64,000 nt of DNA from Plantago elongata (taxonomy: Eukaryota; Streptophyta; Magnoliopsida; Lamiales; Plantaginaceae): contig JAYMSP010000121.1 in assembly GCA_036897095.1 (NCBI GenBank), positions 1 to 64,000 of the forward strand, written 5' to 3'. Of the stretch, positions 11,347 to 24,185 are shown one piece after another. Numbering within the stretch: position 1 is the stretch's first letter; every line of letters begins with the position of its first letter. The notes beneath the pieces are model-generated. The model was not told where the DNA came from. It did not search any database and saw only the letters and a program-made list of their open reading frames with translations. The translations under genes and the position numbers were made by a program.

Positions 11347-13127
11347 GTTTGTTTATGGTAATGATCAAATAAATACGATATACATATATGGCAGCGACAA
11401 CTGATCAACAAAGGTGGCTGCCTGGATCTGTAATTTGTTCATCAATGCAATTGCAATCTATTCTTCTTATTTTTTCAAAAAATACTACTATAGTATAGAT
11501 AAATCAGAAAAGTAGAACAAGAGGATCTTATGTTAAAAGGTGCCATGATTTGCCTTTATCAGACAAGATTGAATTGATTCTGGCTGCTATCTATGTATAA
11601 TCAATGGGAAGTAGTTGTAGACTTAGCAGCTTGTTACCTATGCTATGAATGGTGGTTTGTGTATAAATACACTTAAATGTTGATCGACTCTATATAGATG
11701 GTATAATTGGTATGTTTTGAATTCATCTTTCTCTTCGAATTCGTTTCGACTTCACATTTATTCAATTCGAAATTTATCTTTTAATTTACTTATATTCATG
11801 TTTTGTTTTTAAATATGTGTTTGTCTGTTTAGATCAATGAGACTCTGAGTTGGGGAAGGAAAGTTGTATCGTTTTAGTCGCAACTCAAGCAACTCAAGTG
11901 GCTATTACATTAGTTTATAAATTTACAATACATATCTAAAGAATAGCGCTCACTTATATTGATAAAAATGAAAATTTAAATGTTAATAATTCGTCAAAAT
12001 ATCATAATCATATATGAATCGTGTTAGATGTACACGTACAACATTAAAAATTAAATTGAGATATTCAATGTTCATCGTGTTCAACTTTAGATTGAATTTT
12101 TCCTACTAATATTTATTTCTACTTTTTGCTTTGATTTGGTATGAATTTCATATTACATGTAAGTTAAGGTGAGAGGTTGTAAAGATTTGATGATCGAACT
12201 ACAAAATTCTAAATTAAATGAATTACTAAAATGTTTTCTTTTAAAAATATGTGTCCTATCTTTTATTATTTTTTTTTCAGATGGACTGCCTCATAAATAT
12301 TAATTGCATGTATTATTGTTATCCGAACTATAATTGTCCGAACTTCGAATACACTATTAAAAATGCCCGCCGAATAGTAATTTGTTTCTGTTTCATGCTT
12401 GCTTCTAGTAATAAAAATGTTCCAATTTCTCGGAGTGGGGATTAATTTATCATATATTCCTAGAAAACTTAAAGTGACACGTATATAGGACATGTGAGTA
12501 AAGGTATTATTGCTAGCAAGGTAGGGTGATGGGTGGATAGGAGTACGGGAGTTTGGGGTGGTGGCCTGGGTGTTACGGGTCCAAGGTCCAGGGGTAGGGA
12601 CTAGGGAGTGGCTCATGATGATCCATAAACCATTATTTCCGTATTAATTTTAATTCGATAAATTATATCTTATGTTTATCTCCGAATTAATTTCTCAATT
12701 TTTACAAAAATGAATTCTGAATCTTAAAAATTACACGTGAAATATAATGCACATAATGTATCTAGGGTGGAGAGTATATAGTAAGAGAAAGCTTGTATAT
12801 TTTTCCGACTCTAAATTTCCGGGTAGTTGTGGACCTGTGACCTCGTGTTGGTGTGGGTTTAAAACGGGATTGCTTGGTATCCCAACTTTAGTAGGACAAA
12901 ACAGTAAGCACGGCTCGGATTGTATTGGGGATTGGAGACTACGACTACCTATTCTATTTCTACCCTACTTTCTTTTGCCGCACTTTTCCGGCTAATTATG
13001 GTCCCATTCCAAGTTTCCAACCCATGCCAACAACTATAATCATACTGTAATTCTGAAACTCCTATATTAAACTTTTGCAAATATGTATCGTGGATTTAAA
13101 TCATTAATCATGCCATTAGAATTAGGT

Positions 13128-13244
13128 CGTATTCTTTACAATTGAAAATCAGTTCAGTTCAGTTCAGTTCAGTTCAGCTCGACTTAATTATAATTTATAT
13201 TTTACTTCAGTTCAGTTCAGTAAATTTCAGTTGAAAAAAATACA
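13128..13244. mobile_element. MITE with CAGTT-rich body, copy 1
   Basis: The ends are imperfect inverted repeats: GTATTCTTTACAATTGAAA on the left and, read on the minus strand, GTATTTTTTTCAACTGAAA on the right. The body holds AGTTC pentanucleotide repeats and the segment TTAATTATAATTTATATTTT. Sequences of the same design occur near 56285-56395 and twice at 59740-60041. Non-coding and under 200 bp, it fits a non-autonomous DNA transposon of unassigned superfamily. Confidence 0.6.
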
Positions 13245-14810
13245 TACTTAGTGTGAACTATTAAGAATTACTATCTTGTGTAAGTCTAAATGGAAATATT
13301 AAACAAAATTAAATTCAACGTCTCATTGACTAATGCGAAGTTGACTTAATATAAAATGAAATTAGCAATTTAGCATGAAGTTAATACTCTCAAGATGGAG
13401 CGCATGAGTCAAATTGCATATAATGAAGACTCACACTGAATTACAAATATAAAATGAGCATATTGGTTATTAATTGATAAGCTAGCACTAACGTATTAAA
13501 CAGTTGAATTCTATTTTAAAAGTATGTCCATTACTCAACACATAAAAAAATTAGGTCCACACAACTCCCACGCGATATGTAAAAGTTATGCTGATACATA
13601 TATTTTATATATAAATAAAATATTCGTATCTTGTGATCAGTGTAGTCGCATGTATCATCCCCTTACCATAAAACAAGGGATTGTACATTATAGTTCTAAA
13701 CTTAGATAAATTAATTACAATATTCACTAAAATTGTTGGCTTTGAATGGATTAAGATGAAACAAAAAATTTGAACATAAACCTAGAAGATTTTTTCATCC
13801 AAGTGAAAGCCCAAAACAAGAAATTAATTTAAAATCAGCAAGAAAGTACATTACTCAAGCATGGACCAAGAGAACATGCATGCCCTAAAAAGCACATATA
13901 GAAGCTCAAACGAGGTACAGAAAGTCGTTGAAGTGTGAGTGATACTGTGTGTTTCATGTACTATTTTGTGCATGAATAACTTGATTCTGTAACATGCATA
14001 TAGTATTACTAGAGAAGATAAGATGGGGTACCAAGCGATAAATTAAATGGGCAGACAGTAAATGAGGGTTTTGGAGGGTTGTGGAGGGGATGGACCAGCC
14101 AAATCTTAGCCTTTGGACATACATTATGTTACTAATAGACATAGCCTAGCCCACCTACAATCTACTCTACTTGCCAGCCCAATCAATCCGATTAGTCATT
14201 TTCAGAGCTTCATCCCCACATTTGGACACACTTGTTTACAGCTTCTTCTTGCAAACTCATATCATCAACTCACATTTACAACGCTTATTAATTGAGAAGT
14301 CAGAGTAGGGTTCAGCTTTCATCGACTCGATCACATACAAGATTGTTATTCGGTTGAGAAAAGAGAATGCTATTCGTAAACAAATTCTTGAATATATAGA
14401 TACAGAGGAAAAGAAAAGAAAAAACCGTATACAGCATTACACCATAATAACAAATTTTGCGGCCGAAAAAATGTTGGAGGATCTCATCAAAAGATAAGTG
14501 GATGCTTCTGCTATTCTGCAAACGTCTTTTGTGCGTCCTTATGGAGCCAAAGCATGGCTCATGTGTGATCCAGTACCGTTACGAGCCGGGTACTCTTTAG
14601 TGGCTACATTGGTATGGAAAAAATGAAATTTTGCCAGTAGACAAATGCACAAGGAAGACAAATATATGTGACACCGTATTACTAAGCTAACTAATGAAAC
14701 ATGAGCACCACAAGAAATGTGTTCTTGTCCTGCTACTGTAAACTGCTTCCATACGGAAGCTTTCTACAGTACAAAAAAAAAAATTGTTTGCTCCAGTCAT
14801 GTGGCTGGTA

Positions 14811-17800
14811 TCACGTTGTAAAAAATTTCCACAGCTTCCCGCGAAATGAAGCTTGATCAGGTCCGCCATCTCTATCAGATTCTTCACTGCCAAGCAATGT
14901 GCTGTCTTGCTCATCTCCGTCGTCCTGCTCTGCAGTAACATTCGCCTCTTCACTCAAATCCACACTCTCTGTTGGCTTCACAACATCAATGTTGTCTGGT
15001 GGTGTCTGGAACTGTATATTGTTATAAGCAGCAAGTAAAAGGGCTTGTTACGAAAAACGTGGTGATGTACAAAAGCAAGGTTGATTACATTCATAATTTA
15101 AGGTTAGAGGAATTACCCTAACTACTCTGGTACTCGAGACCGTTTGAGTCTGTATATGTTTAGAAGATGTAACCTGCACTAATGGTGTGCTATTGGCAAT
15201 ATCAGAGACAATTTCCGTTCGCAGCGCAGAAGTAATTTCATTATCCCTGATTGTTGCATCACCAACTTCTTTGTCCGGTTTTCTCTCACTGTCCACTGAT
15301 GCGGCTACTGATTTGCTACCACTTATCACAAGGAGAAAACGAAAAATTTATACCATGATTTCACCAATTAATAGAAGTCAAATGGGAAGTTGATTATGGG
15401 ATGGAGGGAATGTATGCTTAACGTACTAGTATGCATACAAACTGACAATAAATGTAATTGCAATCACATATATCTATTAATCGATGAAAGTACTTACGCC
15501 TTATGTCGTCGAAGATTATATCGTGGCTCGGCAGCCGGAGGACCAGCTTGATGCCTCTTCCTGCGGCTACTGGTTGCGACACTTTCAGATTGCCCCTCAC
15601 TGTCATCAGCATCCTCACCACCTGTCATTCTGGAAGATTGTTGCCGGGTTCTCTTTCTAGGAGGAACTTTATTAGCCGGTTTTCCAGCAAGATTTGAATC
15701 CTCTCGGCTATCTTCAATTGCAATAGCCACTTTGTTATCCTTATTTTGCTCCTGGATCGGCTCTAAGTTTGCAGGTTGCCTACCCAAGAAAGCTTCGGCT
15801 TCTTCAACTACTGCCTTCACAGAACGTGTTCTATGAACTCCATCGCTGGGCTTTTTAGTCGATCTGCGTCGGCGACTTCTCAATTCTGATTGTTCAGTTT
15901 CTTGCTGAGCATCATTGACTCCAGAATCTCCTTCAAAAGTATCTTCTGCTGGTGATGCACTTTTGACCAGGACACTGGGTCTTCCAACATTTTCAGCAAC
16001 ATCCACAAGTGTACTGGCCAAAGCTTGGTCCAAGTTTTGGGCAGCTGTGTCTTGAACTGTCTTACCAGGAGACAAGTTGAAGATTTTTGGAGTGCACTTT
16101 TGGATAAGCCAAGATATGCGCCCACCAGAACCCACCAATTTTGGATCATTCACCCCAGGAGTCGAATTTATATTTGTTCCATACGAAGCAACTTTTTCAA
16201 AAAGCTGATCTCCCAATTCCTGAAGAGGAGTGGTTTCCTTGTCGTCCAGCTCACGGATTCGATCAGACAACATGTAATCACGCGCCATGTCACCACAGTT
16301 CTGGCAATTCTTCATTAGTTCCACCAATTTGAGAAATTGGCCCTTTTCCTTCAATAGCTGTTCCCTTTGCAGCTTAAGTTTTTGGCTTAAAACACCGAGC
16401 TCATCAATGTCATTCTGAAGATCCAGTTGATCCAGTTGCTGCTGTTTGTTCAAGGACAGATTCTGTTTTTCCTTCTCTAATTTGCGCCTCTCTGCCTTCA
16501 TGTTTTCCAATTCTTGCTTGACAGCTTCATTCAATTCATTAATATTCTTATTTTCTTGCTCGACCTTCTCCCCAAATGCTCTCTCTCTTTCCTGCAGAGT
16601 TCTTTCCATTTCCTCTTGCTTATTCCGCATATCATTTTCCAGCTCCGTTTGACGAGCCTCAAAATCACGAAGTAACTGATTGTGCTCATCTTGAGCTTCC
16701 TCTGATAAAATTGACTCTTCATGCTTCATTCTGGCAGCAAAAGATTCTTTCTCTACTCTAAGAGCCTCCAACTCCTTATTAATGTAATCCTGAGCAGCAA
16801 GTTTATCTTCTTTCAATTTCTCTTCTCCCGAATATTTCAACTTCTCAACCACTTTCTTCTCTTCTGCAAGTTGCAGCGATTCTCTTGTAAGCTCAGACCT
16901 CTTTTCATCAAGTACCTCCCACTCTTCCTCAAATTTCTTTCTGTCCTGTCTAAGATTTTCAATTTCCTTGAGGAGCAAATCATTTTTACCAGTGTACCTC
17001 TCAATCTCTTCTTTTAACTGCACTTGCATATGGTTGTGCTTCTTCCTTTCAGCCTCAGTAACTCTTAGCATTTTCATTTCATCTTGAAGCTGTAATTTCT
17101 CCCTAGTAATTTCAGCTTTTGCCTTTTCCAACTCATCTTTAAGACTCCGTAAACTTTCCCTGTCAGAAGCTATTCCTCTCCTTTGCATATCTAGAGATAT
17201 CCTCTCGTCATTAAGGGTCTTCTCTTTCTCCTCGAGACCTTTCAACTGTGTTTCATAGTTCACCTCCTTCTCCTTCGCTCTCTCTGCCTGCTTATCCAGT
17301 ATTTGCTCCTGTTTTTTTAATTTGGCCTCCATGTGATTCAATTTGCTTGCTTTCTGATCTAAGTCAGTAAGTTTGGCTTGCATCTCATCCTCAAGCAATT
17401 TCCTTTTCACTTCCATGCCCTGTTCAAATTCCCGCTCTTTCAAATCTAAAGCAGACCTGTATTCATCAAGACGCTTCTGGATCTCTACCTACAATACACC
17501 ATAAATGTCATCAATTTTTAAATAATTGCTATTGCTTATAAGAATTCGAAAGAATTGAACGAGGAGCCGTATGAGGTGAAAATTTCATGTACGGTTCTGT
17601 AGAGTGGCACAGTAAGGGAAAAAAATCATAAAGTCAGCTACCGAACAAAAAATATAGAATTGGTATACATTTCTCTTTGTCGCACATGGAAAAAGAAGGA
17701 TGAAGAGTTGTGCTGTGGATGCATAAGCCAATTTATGATGAAACAACATATGATATACTGATAAGTCCATAAAAGAACTAAATAAATGCATGGCATTATA

Positions 17801-20800
17801 GGTCAATTCAAGTTCAGGCTTAAATGCTGAAAGGTAGCAATATTGGTCTATGTAGCAAAATAGATTTAAGCAACAATGGTCAAGGCACGGGTCGATCTAT
17901 GAAAATAAAGCTATCCCAACCAACTATCCTAGTAGCCAAGTACTGGAGAAACTCAGATGATAATTAGCATATTCACAAAAATGATACTAAAAGTGCAGTT
18001 AATGTAGCAATTTAACTTATAAAACTCTGAGATAATAACTCACTCGCTCTCTAGTGCTCAGCTTCTCAGTCAAGGCAATCAATTCCCTTTCCTTCCTCTC
18101 TAGATGAGACCTGATCGATTCAGCTTCCTGCAAAAAATTAAATAAAACAAATATACATTTAAAATGTTGATGATGATGATAATTCAAAAAAAAAAAAAAG
18201 ACAACACAAAGCACTACAGTATTACACATAGAAACTTCAAAGCTCAAGCAGGTCGAAGGTTAGTCGGGACTCACCTTCTCTTTTGCATATAGATCTTCTA
18301 GCCTCTTGTTGATATCCTCTTCCTTCCCTCTGAGGGTCCGAGCCTCTAACTCAACATTCTTTTGTTCTTCTGCGAGTTTCTTCTCTCTCTCACTGAAAAT
18401 CATATTAAAATTCTTTGCCTTTTCCTCTCTCTCACTGATGCTTCTTCGACACTGATGAAATCTCTCCTCTCCTTCTTGCAGTTGCCTCTCCCTCTCCCGC
18501 ATATCTTCTTTATGCTTCAAAACAATTGCTCCATGCGCATCTCGCCTAGTATAATATGACAGAAAAACAAAAATACTGAATAAATAAACAACAGGATCAC
18601 CAAATAAGAATGTTCACTAAGCTCTAATCTTACTCCGCATTGAGGGATGCCCGCTCCCTCTTAAGGATATTTTCACGTGTCACAACCTCTTGCAATTTCC
18701 TCTCGATTTCTGAACTTTTCCTACTTGCTTCTGCAAGCTTTGCATCAGCAACTAGTAGATTTTGTTGCACCTCAAGATTCCTATCTTGGATCCCAGCCAC
18801 CAAACCATCAGCATCAGCCAGCCTAGTTTGAGACGCCTCTCTAACTTTCTCATTATCCTCGCGTATTTCACGTATGGACCTCTCAAGCTGCATGTATCAA
18901 TCGGCATCATCATAAATAACATTAACCCAGTGCACATGAGTAAAATTCGAAGCCAAGTTTGACACTGTGTTCTAAGAATATACTTAAATTTAGACATTCA
19001 GGAATCCAAAAGACATAAGCCCTCTACCGTGTATAAAAAATTTTGATTTTGATTTACCACAAATATTTTTATTAAAGAAGTATTAATAAAGGGTAAAGTT
19101 GGTGTTTCCATAAAAAGAATGAATAATAAGTTGTATTTATTTGAGTGCAGGTATAATATGTGATACGGATGATGTCAAAACTGGTTGAGATGGAAACATA
19201 CAAAATATGGAATACGAAGCTTCAAAGGGGACACCCCATAACGGAATACAAGTAGTTCAGGCAGACGAAGAGGGTTTTTAATTATTATCTAAAAAATGTG
19301 AGTTTTCTAATAGTGAGCACATTAATTATTTAATACTAGAACTTATTGGTCACAATAATGAATTTCCATGTCTAATGCATAATGACCTCAACTTTTTTAA
19401 ATCTTACTTTCATTCAAATACTTGATACACTTTTCTGGATCAAACCTGAATCAAACATCATTTCCTTTAAATTCGACTCAAAGATGGATGAAACAATTAC
19501 CATATAGTCCCCTAGGGATCTCAATCAATAAGTCAATACCCAATTTGGCACCTTTCATTTACTCAAATTCCACATACCACACAAAACTATTCAGAAATGT
19601 ATATTATTATGATATCCTACTTAACAAAAAATTAAATCAATCCAACTCAAATCCCAAGACAAAGGCCGAGCCCTCACGTTTTTGTTATTACAGAGTGCTA
19701 GAAAGATAGCCAAGGCAAATTTTGAAGTTTGGATTTTGGTGTGTTGTTGGTTCGGGTCCCGGAGCACTAATGTCTAAGCCTATGGGGTTCCAACGAGTGG
19801 TTCAATCTTGTTTGGAAAGATGGGTATCACAGCATCACTGAGGAAGAACAACTTGGATTTATATAGCTGTTAACATTATGGTATGAACACCACTACATCA
19901 TTTTTTAACAAAATCACATGATAAGAGGGAAGGTGCATCCCATACCCAGAACTCCATCACATGCCAACACAATCAAACTCAGGAGCTTTAACAAGTAGTC
20001 AAAACAACGGCGTACACTTAGAAATTCTGGTAACCACAATCCATGAATTAATGAACTGATATTTATAACAGAAACTCGGACATCAGACAATCTCAAACAC
20101 ATAAAAGATTAAATATCACCTCAATCACGCACTGCCTTTCATGATCCAAAGTTTTTCTCAAATTCATTTCACGGTCCTCCACTTGAGAAACTGCAATCAA
20201 ATGAGATGTCTTTTCACGTTTGAGAAGCTCGTGTGCTTCAAGAAGTGATTCTTGTAGTTCGTCATGCTTTGAAGTCCATTCGTTTTTCTCAATTAGGAGC
20301 AGGCCCATACTGTACTGGTAGTCGAAGAGCTGCCAAATGGAACACTTCAATACTCTTTCAACATTATACTAACGACATGCACCTTTTAGCACTTGTAACA
20401 ACTAACATGTATTGCAATAAATGCAGAGAGAATGGTTTACATCCATATCTTATAAGTTAGCAGAATAAGTGCACGATGTAGGGGCAAGAAATGAAAAGGC
20501 ACCAATTTTGCAAAAAAAACATAAAAGGGAGATAGGAATAAATACATTTGGGATTATGTTCAAATATACTCTAAGTTGATCAGGAAACAGAAAATAATTC
20601 TCAGACCAGAATATCCATATTATAAAGCCATGACATGCAAGCTAAATATTTCAATATTTGTTGATTCCAAAGATCCACAGAACTACAAAACAAGTACTTG
20701 AAGTTTTGTATTCATAGAAATGCTAAAGGAGACTCTGGGCTCACACCCCCTTTTAAAGAACAAAAATGTTAATTTGATATTGTATGAGAAAAATGTTTCA

Positions 20801-22054
20801 GTTGGGAGAATGGCCAAAAAAACAACTCAGATATTAAAAAAGGAGGGCGAGAAGATTATTCCAATAGAAAGTGACCAGCGAAGAACTAAGAATGAGAGTA
20901 CTGAAATTTAGTCAGAATTGAGCAGGTTTTCCTCGTATTTTAATCTTAAACCATTAGAGAATTTCTGAGATGCATTGTCTTGGAGTTCTGAAAAGCCCAC
21001 AACTCAATTGAAAATTTTGAGGCTCGTTTTACTCAAAATAACTAGCATTCGCAGATGGTTGGGCTACTTTGTAAGTCATGCAAACCCCAGAACTAACTCT
21101 AAAAGTCAAGCCATTCCAGATGTTGGAATGGCCTCTATAATATAGTCAAAGGTAATTTTACTTCATTATTCTCACTGCATGGTGCAAAATGATATAACAA
21201 ACAATGTGAAGATGGTGTATCATATTTATACTATTATTACTATATCGCATCCAATGAACCATATTTGCCATTTTGCCTAGCCTTTGTTCTTTCCGTTGAA
21301 GACCCAGAATACTACAACACTCAAAGATGAGCTATGTCTAATAGGCGGAAAACTGCATGCTTACAATTAATTAATTTAGTTCATTCACACTTCTGTTTAG
21401 CTTAGAGATCTACCATGCTTCTATGAACACCAGGACCCCAATATGCTAAGCTGCTAATTCCTAATTCCGCTCTATCAAATTTCGAACATTTCATTAATTT
21501 AACCACAATCTTATTTAGCCTGTATCAAGTATGTTATCTTGTTCCAACTCACTCAGCTCCACTGACATGCGATGTCCGAGATGTAACCTCAAACTAAGCA
21601 TTTATTACATCATTTCCTTAGACAGAAAAAAAAAATTATAAAAATAAAACATAAAACCCAGTTCAACTACAAACTTCAAGAAAGCTCATAAACCAAATAG
21701 CTCACTAGCTAGCATATAATCCCATAACTAAGCAATCAATTCCACCATAAAAATCCTGCAAACCTCTTTTTCAAGCCTGGTAACCCTCTCCAGCAAAGCT
21801 TCCCGATCACGCCGCTCCAACGAAGCCTCGTCCAGCAACCCTACCTCCCGAAACCTATTCCAATCCTCCGCATTATGCAAATCTCCTCCATCACCACCAC
21901 CACCGCTCAGAAGCCTAGTTGGCGGAGGCGGCGCAGGTGCGTCAGCAAACGCCACAGATTTTCCCTTTCCAGTGTAACTGGGTGTGGCGCGTGAGGCAGA
22001 CTGCGGAGCATCTGTTATAGAGAGACCAGTGAACTGTCTCTTAGGAGTAAACAT
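14811..22054 (-). CDS. CRWN/NMCP1-type nuclear lamina coiled-coil protein
   Basis: Eight exons on the minus strand: 21764-22054, 20120-20329, 18634-18887, 18275-18545, 18044-18127, 15498-17488, 15117-15321 and 14811-15011. All phases close, giving 1168 aa. It starts [10 protein letters not shown], has an Ala/Pro/Gly-rich head, then the NMCP signature [20 protein letters not shown] near residue 97. A long Lys/Glu-rich coiled coil runs to about residue 750. Basic clusters suited to nuclear import follow ([10 protein letters not shown] near 907, PPRKRTRQ near 980), then RYNLRR, an acidic stretch and the conserved end [22 protein letters not shown] proteins assemble under the inner nuclear membrane and set nuclear size and shape; they are the plant counterparts of lamins. 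Sequence type is NMCP1 (CRWN1/2/3 class). The LRR neighbour matches the CRWN2 and CRWN3 loci of Arabidopsis, so orthology to that pair is possible. Confidence 0.95.
17548..17618 (+). other. Nuclear-integrated plastid fragment: group II intron domain V (rps12-like)
   Basis: Within the intron between CRWN exons 18044-18127 and 15498-17488, the + strand carries a group II domain V at 17564-17597. It starts GAGCCGTATGAGG, has a GAAA tetraloop, and closes with CATGTACGGTTC. The stem, the AGC catalytic triad and the tetraloop are all present. The following CTGTAGAGTGGCA and AGTAAGGG match what I recall of the plastid rps12 intron just before its 3' exons. Similarity stops near 17618. It is antisense to the host gene and far too short to be active. 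Confidence 0.7.
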
Positions 22055-24185
22055 AGCAGTTGAGTTTCAGGTAGTTCAAATTGATAAAATAATCGGATGA
22101 AATTGAAACCCTAGGTAAAATTAAATTGGTTCGAGATTGAGAAAGCGGGTTGAGATAGGGTTTGGAAATTGGTGTGGAGGGAATATTCTATACCGTTAGA
22201 ATGGCCGGAATATTTGTTTGCCGGTGAACGGTGTGATGAAGGAATCGGAATGGAGAGAGTGGAGTGAAGGTGGGAAGAAGGTGGTTGTGGTGTGGAAAAC
22301 AGTCGAAAAGCAAGTTTTAAATTTGTTTGCCAATTTTGACAGGGAAGGAATAGGAAGAGGAAGAAAGAAAAACGTGTTCGTGCAGCTGAACCGATGTTCG
22401 GTGGGCCGGACATGGTTGGATCGATTGGTTTCATAACATAGCCAGTTCATATCCAATTCCTTTTCAATTTTTGTTCTTTTTTTTCGAATGAATATGATGT
22501 GGTTATTGTATCGTTTAGTGTGTATTCGCAAAAAATCAAAGCCAAGAAGTTAATGGTAATACTGCATTCAAAACGACGGAATACGAACTAACTTCCAATT
22601 GTGCTCTCAAGTTAGTTTTATTTTTATTTAAGTTATCCTCTCAAGTTAGTTACTGATGTTTTTCATTGATTCATCAACTGTATTTGAATTAGGGGCCTTA
22701 ATGTTCAACAAGTACAAGAAAGATATGAAGTTTGACCTCCAGTACATTATTACAATGAGGGACTAGAATAAATGAAAAATGAAAATGTCGATCGTCGTAC
22801 TTATAGGAACCAGTAACAACAGTCTGATTACAGACAATGGCTCCAAAATACATCCATATGTCCTCTTTAAGTATTGCTGGAGGGAAAAAGAGTCGAGTTG
22901 ATTTTTAGCTATGAGTGTACTTTAATCGGATCGGGTCTTAGTTTCAAATTCGATTATAAATTTACAATTTTACTCTATTTGAAACTTTGTATTCAGACCA
23001 CTCCAAGTGCGGTTTTGATTATTTACAAATTGGAATACACTGTAACTACCTGCAAATTCAATATGTTATTCTCAGGGGGTCTTGTTTTGAAGGAGTTTCA
23101 TAGTTCACAATTGGATGGATCATCCAGGTTATTTTCATAACAACCCTCAACTTAATTTGGATGGAGTTGAGTAGCAAAGAGCATGTGCATGCAAAACAGT
23201 GAGGCAAGTATGAGAATAAATTACTATAAAAAAGAAGGAAAAACTTATAGTATGAGGCGTCGACATACTACCGTATGATGGATCCACATCAAATTTTACT
23301 TATGTGGCTGATCAGTAAGCCAGTGTTAAAGGTGGCATTCACATATGTTCGAGGCGGGAGTGACTGAGTTTGCTTATAGCATATGGTCTGGTTGGGATCT
23401 TACACTTTTTCAGCATAAGCGTATTTGATTCAGCTGAAATTAAAAGTGTGATTATACTTTGTTTAATTCGATGGAGGTCTTATATCATTTATTTAAACCT
23501 CATATTGAAAAATTGCTTTTGGGTTAACTGATCTGAACTGAACTGGATGAAACTGAATTGAACTAAATTTGTCTATGTGGCATGTCTATTTGTTGAGAAT
23601 GAACACCACTTTTATTATATTATATATATATACTAGAAAATTAGCACGCGATATTCGCGTGTGAACTTTCAATTTATTAATATTGTTGAAAAAACATTGA
23701 ATTAATAATAAATATATATTATAATAGAATTATTAATTGCAATATGAATTTTAATAAGATTAAAAATATTGTAATGAAAAAAGTAGTTATAATGAAGGGT
23801 AAAATAGAGAAAATAAAAGTTGGTACTTTAATTACCCCGATCATATTTCATTTCTTATTATTATAAAAATATAAAAGATAGATAGATAATGATAATAATG
23901 ATAGATAATAGATGTTTTGATGTGCGATTTTTGATTCGGTTCGAGACGGAGTAGCAAAAACGTAAGAGAAACCCTACCCCATTATCCCCGAGCGAGGCCC
24001 GTACATCCCTTCTCCATCCATTGTAAACAATAGTAGAAGAAAGGGGTCAACCATTTTCACCACCACTCCCCTCTTCTCTCTCACTCAAACAGTCCTTTCA
24101 TCACCCTTTTCTCTCTCTACCATTAGATATATATACACACACACATCAATTGTGTGTATTGGCCTCATCCTTACAGTAGATCACC
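22055..24185. other. Divergent promoter region between CRWN and DCP5
   Basis: CRWN (minus) and DCP5 (plus) start 2.1 kb apart and point away from each other. Bases 22055-22440 include the CRWN leader. The DCP5 promoter and leader fill roughly 23900-24185, with a TATATATA-like element at about 24126 and a CT-rich leader (CTCTCTC) at 24070-24118. Between them lie a short CTCTCAAGTTAGTT direct repeat (about 22606 and 22638) and a Helitron end at 23633. No gene was seen. Confidence 0.6.
23633..23886 (-). mobile_element. Small non-autonomous Helitron
   Basis: Read on the minus strand, the element ends with a perfect 7-bp hairpin, CACGCGA-ATA-TCGCGTG (23645-23661), then eight bases, then CTAG (23633-23636) followed by T. 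This is the Helitron 3' terminus. The 5' end is less sure: TCTATCTATC at about 23877-23886 is the best TC-start candidate and resembles the starts of short plant Helitrons. The body is AT-rich, without a Rep/helicase frame. Confidence 0.65.

Larger units (their letters stand above)
11047..14810. other. Intergenic between divergent 3'/5' flanks, no gene seen
   Basis: The first 250 bases should hold the leader and promoter of the LRR gene (minus strand). An AGAGC pentanucleotide repeat (about five units) lies at 11321-11346. The rest is AT-rich with only short incidental frames. A MITE copy lies at about 13128-13244. A somewhat G-rich stretch at about 12520-12620 and a 250-bp frame at 12747-12995 show no recognisable family. 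Bases 14300-14810 probably include the 3' UTR of the CRWN gene. Confidence 0.55.

Noticed and set aside
12747-12995. Small coding gene in the LRR-CRWN gap
   Set aside because: There is a single short frame with no homology I recognise and no splice or leader context.
17564-17597. Active group II intron or ribozyme
   Set aside because: Only domain V and a short flank are present, antisense to the host gene. Domains I-IV and VI are missing, so a plastid-derived fossil is the better call.
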